In this document: positions 48,291 to 57,344 of the stretch, one piece after another
Numbering within the stretch: the stretch's first letter is position 1
Layout of the letters: every line of letters begins with the position of its first letter
Origin: Nematocida ironsii
Taxonomy: Eukaryota; Microsporidia
Length of the DNA: 64,000 nucleotides
Assembly: GCA_001642415.1 (NCBI GenBank)
Contig: LTDK01000180.1
Location: forward strand, 1 to 64,000
Reading direction: 5' to 3'
Notes under the pieces: generated by a model
The model's input: only the letters and a program-made list of their open reading frames with translations
The model's database searches: none
What the model was told of the DNA's origin: nothing
Translations under genes and position numbers: made by a program

Positions 48291-49244
48291 ATGAGTATTT
48301 CTCTGGTTTATCCCTGCTTTATTATTATTAGACCTCTCCTGGCCCGCCAAAATCCATCAATAGAAAATGAATATCATACTATCTATTTATTATATAAAAT
48401 GCAATATAAGCACATGGAAGATAAAGAAAATATGGATAACTGCAGATTACAGAATTTAGAAAATATCAGCCGTATATACATACAGAAATACTGCAACCAG
48501 CCGAGTATTAAATATACACCGTACTTCACAAAAAGACTGCTTACATCTCGGGAGGAGGAAAAAATAAGAGAAAGGCCTGAAATTAGACTGGCATTCTCAG
48601 ACCTTCTTTTAGAGCAAATGGACTTTATCCGGTCAACAGTAGGAAGGATTTCTGAAATACTTAACTGTACCATACACATAGACTCAAATAATCTTATGTG
48701 GGCTACACATGTAATCACTAATACCACATCAGATGGACTCTGTAAGAGAACATATAATTACTTGGCATCAATCGTTATGAAGAAATCAATTGTTTCATTC
48801 CTGTGGTATGCAGACTTATTTGACCGATCAAAAAAAATGACTGGGGACAAGCACTCTACCCTGTCATTTATGCAGTATTTAAGTCAAGTCACTCAAAGTA
48901 ATATTGTAAAGGGTGACTGTCTGGGTGGACCATCAAAAGCACCCATGCTGGCTCATATGAGCACAAATTCTACTCCATTGCTTGAAGGGTTGAATGTAAA
49001 GGATAAAAAGCACCTTCTCTCTCCCATGGAAAATAGTCTTATTATTATGGCAGGAGGAGTTGTAAATGCAAAAAACACCAGTACACAGAAAAAGCCCAGC
49101 AGGTACATTAAAATAACAGAAGAGAGAGAGATTTTTAAGATGGTATCGTCTGGGCTACTGCTGACATTTCAAACACTGGACAGTGAAACCTCTTCTAGTG
49201 CAGATGTCTCATCATCTTCTACCACAGACAGTACTATTTCATAA
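48291..49244 (+). CDS. Hypothetical helical protein (317 aa)
   Basis: The start at 48291 is the first ATG; the Met at 48414 (MEDKENMDN) is an alternative start, since the intervening 41 residues are hydrophobic and AT-driven. The product has a helical central part (SDLLLEQMDFIRSTVGRISEILN) and a Ser/Thr-rich tail, and no signal peptide or membrane segment if 48414 is used. The middle looks like a cyclin/TFIIB-style helical fold but no motif is decisive. Function unknown. Confidence 0.55.
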   Translation: MSISLVYPCFIIIRPLLARQNPSIENEYHTIYLLYKMQYKHMEDKENMDNCRLQNLENISRIYIQKYCNQPSIKYTPYFTKRLLTSREEEKIRERPEIRLAFSDLLLEQMDFIRSTVGRISEILNCTIHIDSNNLMWATHVITNTTSDGLCKRTYNYLASIVMKKSIVSFLWYADLFDRSKKMTGDKHSTLSFMQYLSQVTQSNIVKGDCLGGPSKAPMLAHMSTNSTPLLEGLNVKDKKHLLSPMENSLIIMAGGVVNAKNTSTQKKPSRYIKITEEREIFKMVSSGLLLTFQTLDSETSSSADVSSSSTTDSTIS

Positions 49245-50191
49245 TTTCTGGTTATTTCTCGTTATATACGGTTCTTTATTTACTGGTCTACTGAAGTGTA
49301 GAAATTCTTTAAAAATAGTCTTATTTCATCTGATAGCATGGAATTTGTTGATGCAAATTCTTTGGAAAGGCCCTTTGCATCACTTGGTGTTATGTATTCG
49401 TATGAAACAATGTCCATGACTGCTGCAACATCTTTTGTATTTATTTCTCTCATAAAATATTTTATACAAGAGATTATACTTAACTATCCCATTACTAAAC
49501 ACACAGTCACTAATCATTCTACTTATCCCATTATACAGTACTACTACATTACTATTTTATGACTTATTCTTCTCATACACAGCAACTCATAATAACCCGA
49601 AATTACAAAATAAAGAAATATTTATAATACCAGATATAACCAGATATAACCCGAAAAAAATCACAGCAGTAAATGTATTCTACTGAATGGATTGGATTTA
49701 AATATTATAATGCATTATGTAAAGAGATAGTTAAATTCTGTATACCCAGAAATACTCTATTCTATCTTACTTATATGTATATCTACCTAAAATATCTACA
49801 TGTAAATGATTTTAACATAAATAAAGCATTATATCTTAAAATACCTCTCTGTCTCTCTATTCCTGGAGTGTATATACATAAATATAAAAATTCAATTTTC
49901 AGATTATTTATTTTTCAGTCCTTTAAAATATTCATTTTTTGTATTATACAGAATATAAAAAAATTAAATTTAGAGATTTCTTTATAGGAGAGACAATAAA
50001 AATAATACATAAATATGACTAATATATGAATATACTACTATTTATATACAAAAATACAAATATGTCTAATTATACATATGGATACAGTAAATATTAACTG
50101 AAATGACATATTTGGGAGTATTTAGGTTATTTTAGTATGTATATGTTTGAATTTTCTGGATTATTGCTTTATGACTAATTTATACTTTACA
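49245..50191. other. Intergenic region
   Basis: AT-rich spacer of ~950 bases with ATAACCCGAAATTAC (49592-49606) and CAGATATAACCCGAAA (49642-49657) motifs. ORFs at 49338-49562 and 49673-49987 are treated as doubtful. Confidence 0.4.
49673..49987 (+). CDS. Doubtful small hydrophobic ORF (104 aa)
   Basis: An ATG-started ORF of 104 codons, Tyr/Ile/Phe/Lys-rich with no motif. It begins 16 bases after an ATAACCCGAAA motif. Composition close to that of random AT-rich DNA makes it probably non-coding; kept because no other gene explains this stretch. Confidence 0.2.
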   Translation: MYSTEWIGFKYYNALCKEIVKFCIPRNTLFYLTYMYIYLKYLHVNDFNINKALYLKIPLCLSIPGVYIHKYKNSIFRLFIFQSFKIFIFCIIQNIKKLNLEISL

Positions 50192-50818
50192 TTATATTTC
50201 ACTTCTTGCTATTTTTAATCTTTCTATTTCCTCTTTAAGACTTTCTATCGTATTTTCCTGGGTTTGAATCTTTTTTTCTTTTACAGCCATCTGAACGGTT
50301 TGTATGTCAAGCATAACAGAAACTTCTTCTAATTTCTTGGTTAGTTCTAGATTTTTTGCTTGTATGTGGATTTTTGATGGAAGGCACATGCAAATGGGTA
50401 TGCTTTGGTCTTCACCCCAGTGTGCTAGTGTACTAAAAATACCTTTAATAGTGCTTGATGCATTTCTTATTTTCTGAAGTTCTTTCTCTGCATTATTCAC
50501 TAATATTGAAATCTGTTCTACATTTAATAAATCCTTTTCTTTTACTTCTGTTATATTTTTCTGTGCTTGCGTTCTTAAATTATTGATGTCTTTAACCTCT
50601 TTTTGTGAATTATTGCTATTTTCTGTATATAAAATGTTTATTTCATCTCTTCTCATTATAAAATTGCTTTTAATTTCAATTTCATCTGCTGCTTCTGTAT
50701 TATCTACTGAAATTGGAATGTGTTCATTTATTTGGTGATGATTAATTTCATTCTGTGATGACTTAAGTGCATTATCTTCTTCAGTATGCCGAGATTGTCT
50801 GAATATGCTTCTGACCAT
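50192..50818 (-). CDS. Hypothetical coiled-coil protein (208 aa)
   Basis: A Glu/Lys/Ile-rich protein starting MVRSIFRQSRHTEED. The C-terminal ~60 residues (KNLELTKKLEEVSVML to EIERLKIARSEI) are a leucine/isoleucine-heptad coiled coil. A central Cys pair (PICMCLPSK) is present. No membrane segment or signal peptide. Function unknown; its neighbour at 51139 is another coiled-coil protein. Confidence 0.55.
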   Translation of the reverse strand: MVRSIFRQSRHTEEDNALKSSQNEINHHQINEHIPISVDNTEAADEIEIKSNFIMRRDEINILYTENSNNSQKEVKDINNLRTQAQKNITEVKEKDLLNVEQISILVNNAEKELQKIRNASSTIKGIFSTLAHWGEDQSIPICMCLPSKIHIQAKNLELTKKLEEVSVMLDIQTVQMAVKEKKIQTQENTIESLKEEIERLKIARSEI

Positions 50819-50927
50819 TTTTATTTGTAAAACTTAGAAGTATTTATAGAAATTTAGAGTAGATTGTGAAATTAATACTCACTGCGGTATTCAAAAGATT
50901 TCTTAATTGAATCAAACATTTATTTCT

Positions 50928-51046
50928 TATAGGTATCTGCATATTTCACTGCCGATTGTAACAGAAAGGTGTGTATACCTTTCTGCTGTACTATGGGTTT
51001 ATTAAGAGACATAGAGCCAACCTTGCTGTAGAAGCAGATACCTGTG
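50928..51046 (+). ncRNA. Candidate structured RNA (nested inverted repeats)
   Basis: The 320-base gap between the two coiled-coil genes holds a nested structure. AGGTATCTGC (50931-50940) pairs perfectly with GCAGATACCT (51034-51043). Inside, CAGAAAGGT (50962-50970) pairs with ACCTTTCTG (50977-50985) around a six-base loop, and CTATG (50991-50995) can pair with CATAG (51010-51014). A TTTTT run at 51096-51100 could terminate a Pol III transcript on the + strand. The strand is uncertain because the stems read equally on both. I could not match it to U1-U6, SRP, RNase P/MRP or H/ACA RNAs. Confidence 0.35.
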
Positions 51047-51138
51047 CAATATTTTGATAGTTTAGAAACTGCTAGGAAATTGCTTTACCTGGCGGTTTTT
51101 AAATTAACACCGTATGATTTAATTTATTCTGGCCTGGC

Positions 51139-53250
51139 TTATTCTGGATGGATTCCTATGTCCATCTTTTCATAGAACTCTTCATATGTCTTGCATGAAA
51201 GAACCTTTTCACTAAATTTATATAGGTCTATGTGCTTCATGTCAACATTACTAACTAATTGGAGTGCATACCCCTTCAAAGTGTTTAGTAAGTCTTTTCT
51301 AGACATATCTTTGAACTTAAGCGGATCAACTGGCCCTTCAACAGATGCATTCTTTCTTCCTAGTTTTATATATGACTCAGCAATTAGGTTAAGATTCCTT
51401 TCATACTTCTTTGGAATTGCCAGCTGTATTTCCTTGTTAGAAAGCTGGACAATAAATCCCATATATCCTGTTTTTATGCCTGCCAAAGAGCACCATGCTT
51501 TTCTAAGAGCAGGCAGAGGAATGCTTCGCGTAGTTGATGGAACGCCTTTTATTCGGTAGAAGTAGAAAATGTTATTTATCACATCTGGTTTTTTTTGCGA
51601 TTTATTCGATTTAGCTGCTTCTTTTTTCGGCTTATTATAGAATGCTTCGCTCTTGCCGATGCCTGCTGCCTCTTTCTCTTTCTCATCTGCTTTCAGTAAA
51701 AGAGATTCTTCTTCTAGTTCACTCTCCATATGTACGTCCTCACTTGAGTTCATGCCTGTGAACTTGTGTGCAGATAAAAGTGCTTTTTGTGCAAAGTCTT
51801 CTTCTTTTTTAGTACGCGCCTGCTCTCTGCTTGGCTCTTTAGATGATGTTTCCAATAGAGTGTTGGCACGAGATGGGTCTGATACATTCTCTGAGTTGGG
51901 AGAAGTGTTTGTGGCACTATTCGCATACGTTATGCTCATCTTTTCAATCTCGCCCTTCAGTGCTCTAACTGTGTTTCTAAGCTCCTCCATCTGCAATGAG
52001 CTTATTCCTGGGGAGTCTTTTGTTTTTGTTTTGCTGCAGGCAAGCATTCTGTTGAGGTCTGCTATTTCCTTTGCTTTTTCCTCAACCTCGCTTGTTTTTT
52101 TAGCTATTAGAGCATCTTTCTCCTTGAGCGTTGATTCTATTTTGATCGATTTTTGTATCCACCGGCACTCTTGCTCCTGCATGGCCTTAGTCTTTTTCTC
52201 TAGACTCGTTTGAACTGCCAGCAGCTGGCTCTCTAGCTCTTCTACCTTACTACTCATCCTGTGATCTACTTCAGACTCTGCGGTTATTCTAGCCAGCTCA
52301 CTTTGGAATATGCTTGTTTGCTCTTCTATTGTCTTGTTTAAAGCCAATATCTGCTCTTTGTATAAAGCTACCGTCTTTGAGTGGGCTCCTGCCACTTCTC
52401 TTCTTATTCGATCTGTAATCAGCTTAATCATTTGAGCCTGTAGATTCTGCATGCTTTCTTGATAGTTATCCTCCTCGCACTGGCTCTCTTTGGCTGCATA
52501 CACTTCTTCAAATGAACTATCTGCTTTTTCTTCAGAAATTTTACTGTCACCAAGTATGCCCTGCACACTCTCTTGCACCAATGTCTGATTTATCGCCATT
52601 TGTTTTAGAAGCTGGTCCATCGTTTCTAATGAACCATCCTCTGATTCATCCACACACGACACTCCACCCAATGCAGATGGACTTGCTTTTTCATTTATTT
52701 TCCTTCTTTTCAAAACAGTATCTACTGCATGGGCTTCATATATGCCAACAGAACTTTCTACAGATTCTTCCTTTGATCCATTAATCTCGCCAGTACCTCT
52801 TTCTCTGCCCTCAGATAGTAATAGCTCTCTTTCTAATATACTAACCCCACCCAGATGATTACTGTATATATTTCCTAATCTTTCCCCATATTTGAATGCT
52901 GGCATACCGTACATACTTTTCTGACTTTCTTCTACTGAGAAGGTATCTGATGAGAATGGATTTTCTTTTTTCTCTCTGCTCTTTCCTCTCTTCTCTGCCT
53001 CTCCGCTGACTTCTGACATCTCTTTAGATTTTTCTTGTCTAAATTTTTCTTTATGTCTTTGGCTATGCTGGCATTCTTCCTTGGGAATTAGCAGACTGTT
53101 GCTCTCGCTTGACTCACAAATGCACTGAGAATAATTGCTGAACACTATTGGATCTTTGTTTTTTTCACAATTCACTCGCTGTTCTACTGTTACATCCAAT
53201 GACTTCTCATTTATTCTGTTCGTTTCTGTCTTTATATCTTTTAAAAACAT
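51139..53250 (-). CDS. Large hypothetical coiled-coil protein (703 aa)
   Basis: 703 residues, Glu/Lys/Ser-rich. Residues ~1-215 are acidic/Ser-rich, ~270-470 form an extended coiled coil (heptads around EEQTSIFQSELARITAESEV and EELESQLLAVQTSLEKKTK). The C-terminal ~150 residues form a more conserved-looking globular region (NNIFYFYRIKGVPST, RKAWCSLAGIKTGYMGFIV) that may be the functional domain. No membrane segment. It could be a cytoskeletal, spindle or polar-tube-related protein, but nothing decides it. Confidence 0.6.
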   Translation of the reverse strand: MFLKDIKTETNRINEKSLDVTVEQRVNCEKNKDPIVFSNYSQCICESSESNSLLIPKEECQHSQRHKEKFRQEKSKEMSEVSGEAEKRGKSREKKENPFSSDTFSVEESQKSMYGMPAFKYGERLGNIYSNHLGGVSILERELLLSEGRERGTGEINGSKEESVESSVGIYEAHAVDTVLKRRKINEKASPSALGGVSCVDESEDGSLETMDQLLKQMAINQTLVQESVQGILGDSKISEEKADSSFEEVYAAKESQCEEDNYQESMQNLQAQMIKLITDRIRREVAGAHSKTVALYKEQILALNKTIEEQTSIFQSELARITAESEVDHRMSSKVEELESQLLAVQTSLEKKTKAMQEQECRWIQKSIKIESTLKEKDALIAKKTSEVEEKAKEIADLNRMLACSKTKTKDSPGISSLQMEELRNTVRALKGEIEKMSITYANSATNTSPNSENVSDPSRANTLLETSSKEPSREQARTKKEEDFAQKALLSAHKFTGMNSSEDVHMESELEEESLLLKADEKEKEAAGIGKSEAFYNKPKKEAAKSNKSQKKPDVINNIFYFYRIKGVPSTTRSIPLPALRKAWCSLAGIKTGYMGFIVQLSNKEIQLAIPKKYERNLNLIAESYIKLGRKNASVEGPVDPLKFKDMSRKDLLNTLKGYALQLVSNVDMKHIDLYKFSEKVLSCKTYEEFYEKMDIGIHPE

Positions 53251-53865
53251 TTTCTTTAGTTAGTTAGAAATAATTTTGACTTAAATATTTTGAATACTGC
53301 CCGAAACATGTCAAAATCAAGTAAATCTTATGAAATAATTAAATAAATCCATAAACTGTATAATTAGTCTATTAAATGAATAATTAATCTAATAAATTGT
53401 CTAAATTGGTTTTATTTAATTTTGGGTTTTTATGCTTTATTTAACTTTATAAAATATTTCTATTATTACTGGTTATGTTTGTATTGTATTAAAATTACTT
53501 CTATGCGTATGGCTTCTATGAGTATATTCAAATATTATTTATAGACTAATCATACAGTATATAGGTAATTTCTGGATATTTCTTGTTATATTCATGTATA
53601 GTGCTAATGATGTTCTGTTATTTTTCAATATTAACAGTTCTTGTAACATTTTAAGTATATCTGGGTTGGTTCTTAATTATATGTGTGAATGTAATGAATA
53701 GATGTAGTACTATATAGGGTTTATGTTGTTAGTGCTTCTTAGTGGATCTGGAATTCAGAAAAGAATGCTGCGAATTCACTTTTTACCAATAAGATATAAA
53801 TAAATAATAATTGGTTTCTTTATGAGGGATTGTTATAGATGCGGCATAACTTGATTTTTGAATAA
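53251..53865. other. Intergenic region
   Basis: AT-rich spacer of ~615 bases, with no obvious repeat array or RNA gene. The next start follows TTTTTGAATAA. Confidence 0.35.
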
Positions 53866-54783
53866 ATGCAGAAAGAATCAGAGATAAGCACACAAAGTGA
53901 TGAAGAGTTCTCTCCAAAGTTACTTCTGACTCCTAAATTAAATGCATCAACTGATGAGGAGTATCTTAAAGCAATCCTTCTGTCTAGGCTTATTCGGGAA
54001 ATATTCTGTGCCTCGGGGCTAAGCAAAATAAAAATGCCTGCTGAGAACAAGCACCCATTTAAGCCGCACATTCAGGTGCGTACTGTGAGAATTCGAACAA
54101 AGTCCCATGAGAAGATAGGAGCCTGGGCTGTTCATAACACACAAAAACCAGTAAACCATTGGGCACTTGTCTTACATGGAAACTCCACTAATAGAAACAC
54201 CTTTTCGCAGGTATACAACATTGAATCTCTTATAGAAGATGGTATTGGTGCACTTATAATAGATTACAGGGGGTTTGGTGATTCTGAGGGGTCGCCTAGT
54301 AAAAGTGCATTTATTGAAGATGTCTCTGCAAGTGTAAAATACTTTAAAAAGAAAGGAATCTTTTCCATCTCCATAATAGCATACTCCTTGGGAACAGCTA
54401 TTGCTCTTGAATATCTGGTTCAATACGCACAGAAAAAAAGCTCTGTGGTTATTAATAGGCTGGTTTTAGTGAGCCCGTTTAGCTCTACCATATCCCTACT
54501 TAGAGAGTATACGCTTTGGAATATTATTGAGTCTATCATTCCAAAAAGTAAAAGCTATGCACTACATGGCCTTGGATACAACTCCTTAGAAAACATTAAG
54601 AAAATTGATATTGAAACACTTATTATACACGGCGGTGCAGACTGGCTTATCCCATACACACACGGCGAGAGACTGGCCAGGAGTGGAAAGGCCACTTTTT
54701 TGAAGATAGAAGATGAAACACACAGTACAATATTCAAAAATTCTGTTACATGGAAAACAATCGCTCGCTTTATTAGGATGTAA
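53866..54783 (+). CDS. Alpha/beta hydrolase (ABHD12/13-like)
   Basis: 305 residues. The oxyanion strand LVLHGNSTNR (~102-111), DYRGFGDSEGSPS (~133-145), nucleophile elbow AYSLGT with Ser174, Asp259 in HGGADWLIP and His286 in ETHSTIF form the hydrolase triad with correct order and spacing. The usual GxSxG elbow reads AYSLG, first Gly replaced by Ala. This is the ABHD12/13/Bem46 type of serine lipase-like hydrolase; substrate unknown. An N-terminal ~60-residue segment precedes the core, with no clear membrane anchor. Confidence 0.85.
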   Translation: MQKESEISTQSDEEFSPKLLLTPKLNASTDEEYLKAILLSRLIREIFCASGLSKIKMPAENKHPFKPHIQVRTVRIRTKSHEKIGAWAVHNTQKPVNHWALVLHGNSTNRNTFSQVYNIESLIEDGIGALIIDYRGFGDSEGSPSKSAFIEDVSASVKYFKKKGIFSISIIAYSLGTAIALEYLVQYAQKKSSVVINRLVLVSPFSSTISLLREYTLWNIIESIIPKSKSYALHGLGYNSLENIKKIDIETLIIHGGADWLIPYTHGERLARSGKATFLKIEDETHSTIFKNSVTWKTIARFIRM

Positions 54784-55233
54784 CATGCACTTTTGTATGA
54801 AATTCCTCTGACATGGATAATAAATGCATAGATATACGCTGGCAGAAAAATAAACCAGAATTCATTGTCTGTTTAATAAATACTACCTCTATATGGACAT
54901 ATTTTGAAATTAACTGAAATTTTATATTGAATTGATTTTATAACAAGAGTAAATGATTAGAAAGAAGCATCGCATCTAGTATGATTATAGAACTTTATCT
55001 GAAAGTGCTGCTTTTTCTTAAATACTCCTGTGTTTTAAAACTAAGTGCGGTTTATTTTCATATACTTAGTGTATTAATACTGTGTGCTCAGTATTCCATA
55101 CTTCTTTATCTTCTAGATTTATAGATTAAATCATCTCTGATTATATATTAAAATATCTTTAGAGTATAGTAGAATGTAGTAGAATGTGTAATTATTCCTG
55201 CGCTCGCTATAGTTTTGTGCTTTGCATGGTGCG
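54784..55233. other. Intergenic region
   Basis: AT-rich spacer between convergent genes, with a tandem TAGTAGAATG duplication at ~55165-55185; no gene or RNA recognised. Confidence 0.35.
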
Positions 55234-56982
55234 CTAGAACTGCCATATAGACTTTTGTTTCGGGTCAAAAGTTTCTAGTATAATCTGTTCATTGTCTTTT
55301 TCTGTTATTCCAATCCCATTTAAAGTATTGTGCTTTCTTTTAAGAAGCGGCCACATGTGTTTATCCACATGCGATGCAATCAGATAGTATATTTTAACCG
55401 TCTGTGTCTGCCCTATCCTATATATTCTGTCCTCTGCTTGGTGTAAATCTCCAGGTGTCCATGGTAGCTCTGCAAATATCACCATAGTGGCGCATACAAG
55501 AGTAAGTCCAGTGGAGCACGCCTTTAAACTCAGCACAGCCACGTCAATATCTGGACAGTTTCTGAATTTATCACACAAGATTTCTCTTTTCTGCCTGGCA
55601 GTTGACCCATCTATTTTTATAGCCCGGTCTTTAAATTCCATGTAAAGAGCATTTAGCGTGTCTTTATGATGCGCAAATATAATTATTTTTTCTTTTGTTT
55701 TGTTCCTTGCCTGCTTTATAAAACATAAAATATCTGGCAGTTTTTCCTTCGCGGCTTTATTATATTCTAGAAGTAGCTCATTTTGAAGGGTTTTTGTGTT
55801 GATCGGCACATTTGAGCGCATCTCTTTTTTAACCAAGTCGTTTATAAAGGTCACGTGTATTCTTCTTTTTTTGCCAAGCTGCAGACAGTCTTGTTTGACC
55901 CTTCGTATGAGTACAAGCTCATTTACTGCTATTTTTAGTTCATCCAGATTTTTACTGCCTCTGTACTTTATAAGATGCTTAAACTTTGGATTGGCTGCTT
56001 GGTAGTGATTGTCACTTATCTTGCAGTATCTCTCGTGGTAATCCTTGTATGAAAATAAGGTTGGATATATAATGCCTATTTGTGTATACAGCTCATATGT
56101 ATTGGAAAGGGCTGGTGTTCCAGATAAAAGGATAACACTTCTCAATTTTGTTAAGAATGGAACCAGTGCTTGTGCCCGCTTGCTCTCATTGTTTTTCAGT
56201 GACTGCGATTCATCTGCAATCCCCATAAAAAAGTCTCGTGGCATTATCTCGTCTATGTATGTGCTTGCTCCATTATAGCTAGTTATTAAAGCAACTATTC
56301 CAGAAGTATTTGATTTTTGTAGATGCCTCCACTCTTTTACATCATAGCACACCTGTGTTATGTACTTCTTTATCTCGCTCACCCACATGGGCACATTTGA
56401 TGATGGTGCCACAATAAAAAGACCCTTTTTTGTTTCATTTGGATGCTCTTGCAAATACGTCTTTGCTATAGAAATAGCCTGCAGGGTTTTTCCCAGGCCC
56501 ATCTCATCTGCTATTAGTAATCTATAGTTCCTTTCACATGCAACCTGCACACCCTCTATCTGATGCGGCTGTAATTGAATAACGCGACTCCCATCCATGC
56601 TCTCAAGCCGTGATACAATATTTACAGCAGGCGCCTGCATTTGCTTTTTTATATAACTATCTGCAAGAGCCTTTATAAGCGTATATGGCGGCCCCTCTAC
56701 TTTTTTTTTCATTGTGAGACAGTTGCTAATCAATCCAGTGTACACTGAAATATGAAATCTCCATGCATTACTGCTTAAATTGTAGTTAGATCCTGGCTTA
56801 TCGCACAAATATGCAGATATCTCTTTTGTGCTCGGTGATATTTGCAACTCTGTCTCATTTATAAGAGCAAGCTTAAATGTGACATCCTGTACTAGATTTG
56901 CTGGTTTTGTTGGTACTTTATTATTTAGCAGTTCTATTGCCCTCTCCTCCACGCGCATAAAAATAAAACCGGATTCAAACAT
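55234..56982 (-). CDS. SMARCAL1-like SNF2-family annealing helicase
   Basis: 582 residues. The SNF2 core shows QPHQIEGVQVA (motif Q), ADEMGLGKTLQAI (Walker A), VAPSSNVPMW (Ia), IADESQSLKN (motif II; DESQ in place of DESH), LLSGTPALSN (III), and VICATMVIFAELPWTPGDLHQAEDR and RIGQTQTVKIYYLI (V-VI). The compact arrangement and absence of chromo/bromo/SANT domains match SMARCAL1/ZRANB3-type fork-remodelling translocases. The N-terminal ~130 residues may be a reduced HARP-like region. Nuclear role in replication-fork rewinding (family knowledge). Confidence 0.88.
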   Translation of the reverse strand: MFESGFIFMRVEERAIELLNNKVPTKPANLVQDVTFKLALINETELQISPSTKEISAYLCDKPGSNYNLSSNAWRFHISVYTGLISNCLTMKKKVEGPPYTLIKALADSYIKKQMQAPAVNIVSRLESMDGSRVIQLQPHQIEGVQVACERNYRLLIADEMGLGKTLQAISIAKTYLQEHPNETKKGLFIVAPSSNVPMWVSEIKKYITQVCYDVKEWRHLQKSNTSGIVALITSYNGASTYIDEIMPRDFFMGIADESQSLKNNESKRAQALVPFLTKLRSVILLSGTPALSNTYELYTQIGIIYPTLFSYKDYHERYCKISDNHYQAANPKFKHLIKYRGSKNLDELKIAVNELVLIRRVKQDCLQLGKKRRIHVTFINDLVKKEMRSNVPINTKTLQNELLLEYNKAAKEKLPDILCFIKQARNKTKEKIIIFAHHKDTLNALYMEFKDRAIKIDGSTARQKREILCDKFRNCPDIDVAVLSLKACSTGLTLVCATMVIFAELPWTPGDLHQAEDRIYRIGQTQTVKIYYLIASHVDKHMWPLLKRKHNTLNGIGITEKDNEQIILETFDPKQKSIWQF

Positions 56983-57344
56983 ATTTTATTTCTTTCTTTG
57001 GCACTTATTTTATTAATCCTTACTCGGTGTTTGAGTTTATTCACTCGTTTACTGCCTAGAAATTGCTGCATGGACTTAATTATAAATTATTACATGTCAT
57101 ATTAGACATATTTTATATATACTTTGAAACTTACTGTATATACTAATGACATGAGTAATATCCACTTGGTAAAATATGACTTGGCAGCTATTAGAAATAA
57201 TCTGAAAATGCTTTTGCTCTGAAATTGTATAGAAAATAACCTGAAATCTTTTATTTTACACTTTTGGCTAGCAAAGCTTACTAAAGACAGCTTCTGCTAT
57301 GCACAGAACACAGAATAGTCCCGGATATACTTGGAAAAGAATAT
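56983..57344. other. Intergenic region
   Basis: AT-rich spacer of ~360 bases between two minus-strand genes; nothing recognised apart from a somewhat GC-richer CTAGCAAAGCTTAC element near 57268. Confidence 0.35.

Noticed and set aside
51080..51095. TTTACCTGG resembling the U1 snRNA 5' end
   Set aside because: No U1 stem-loop structure or Sm site follows; a short match expected by chance.
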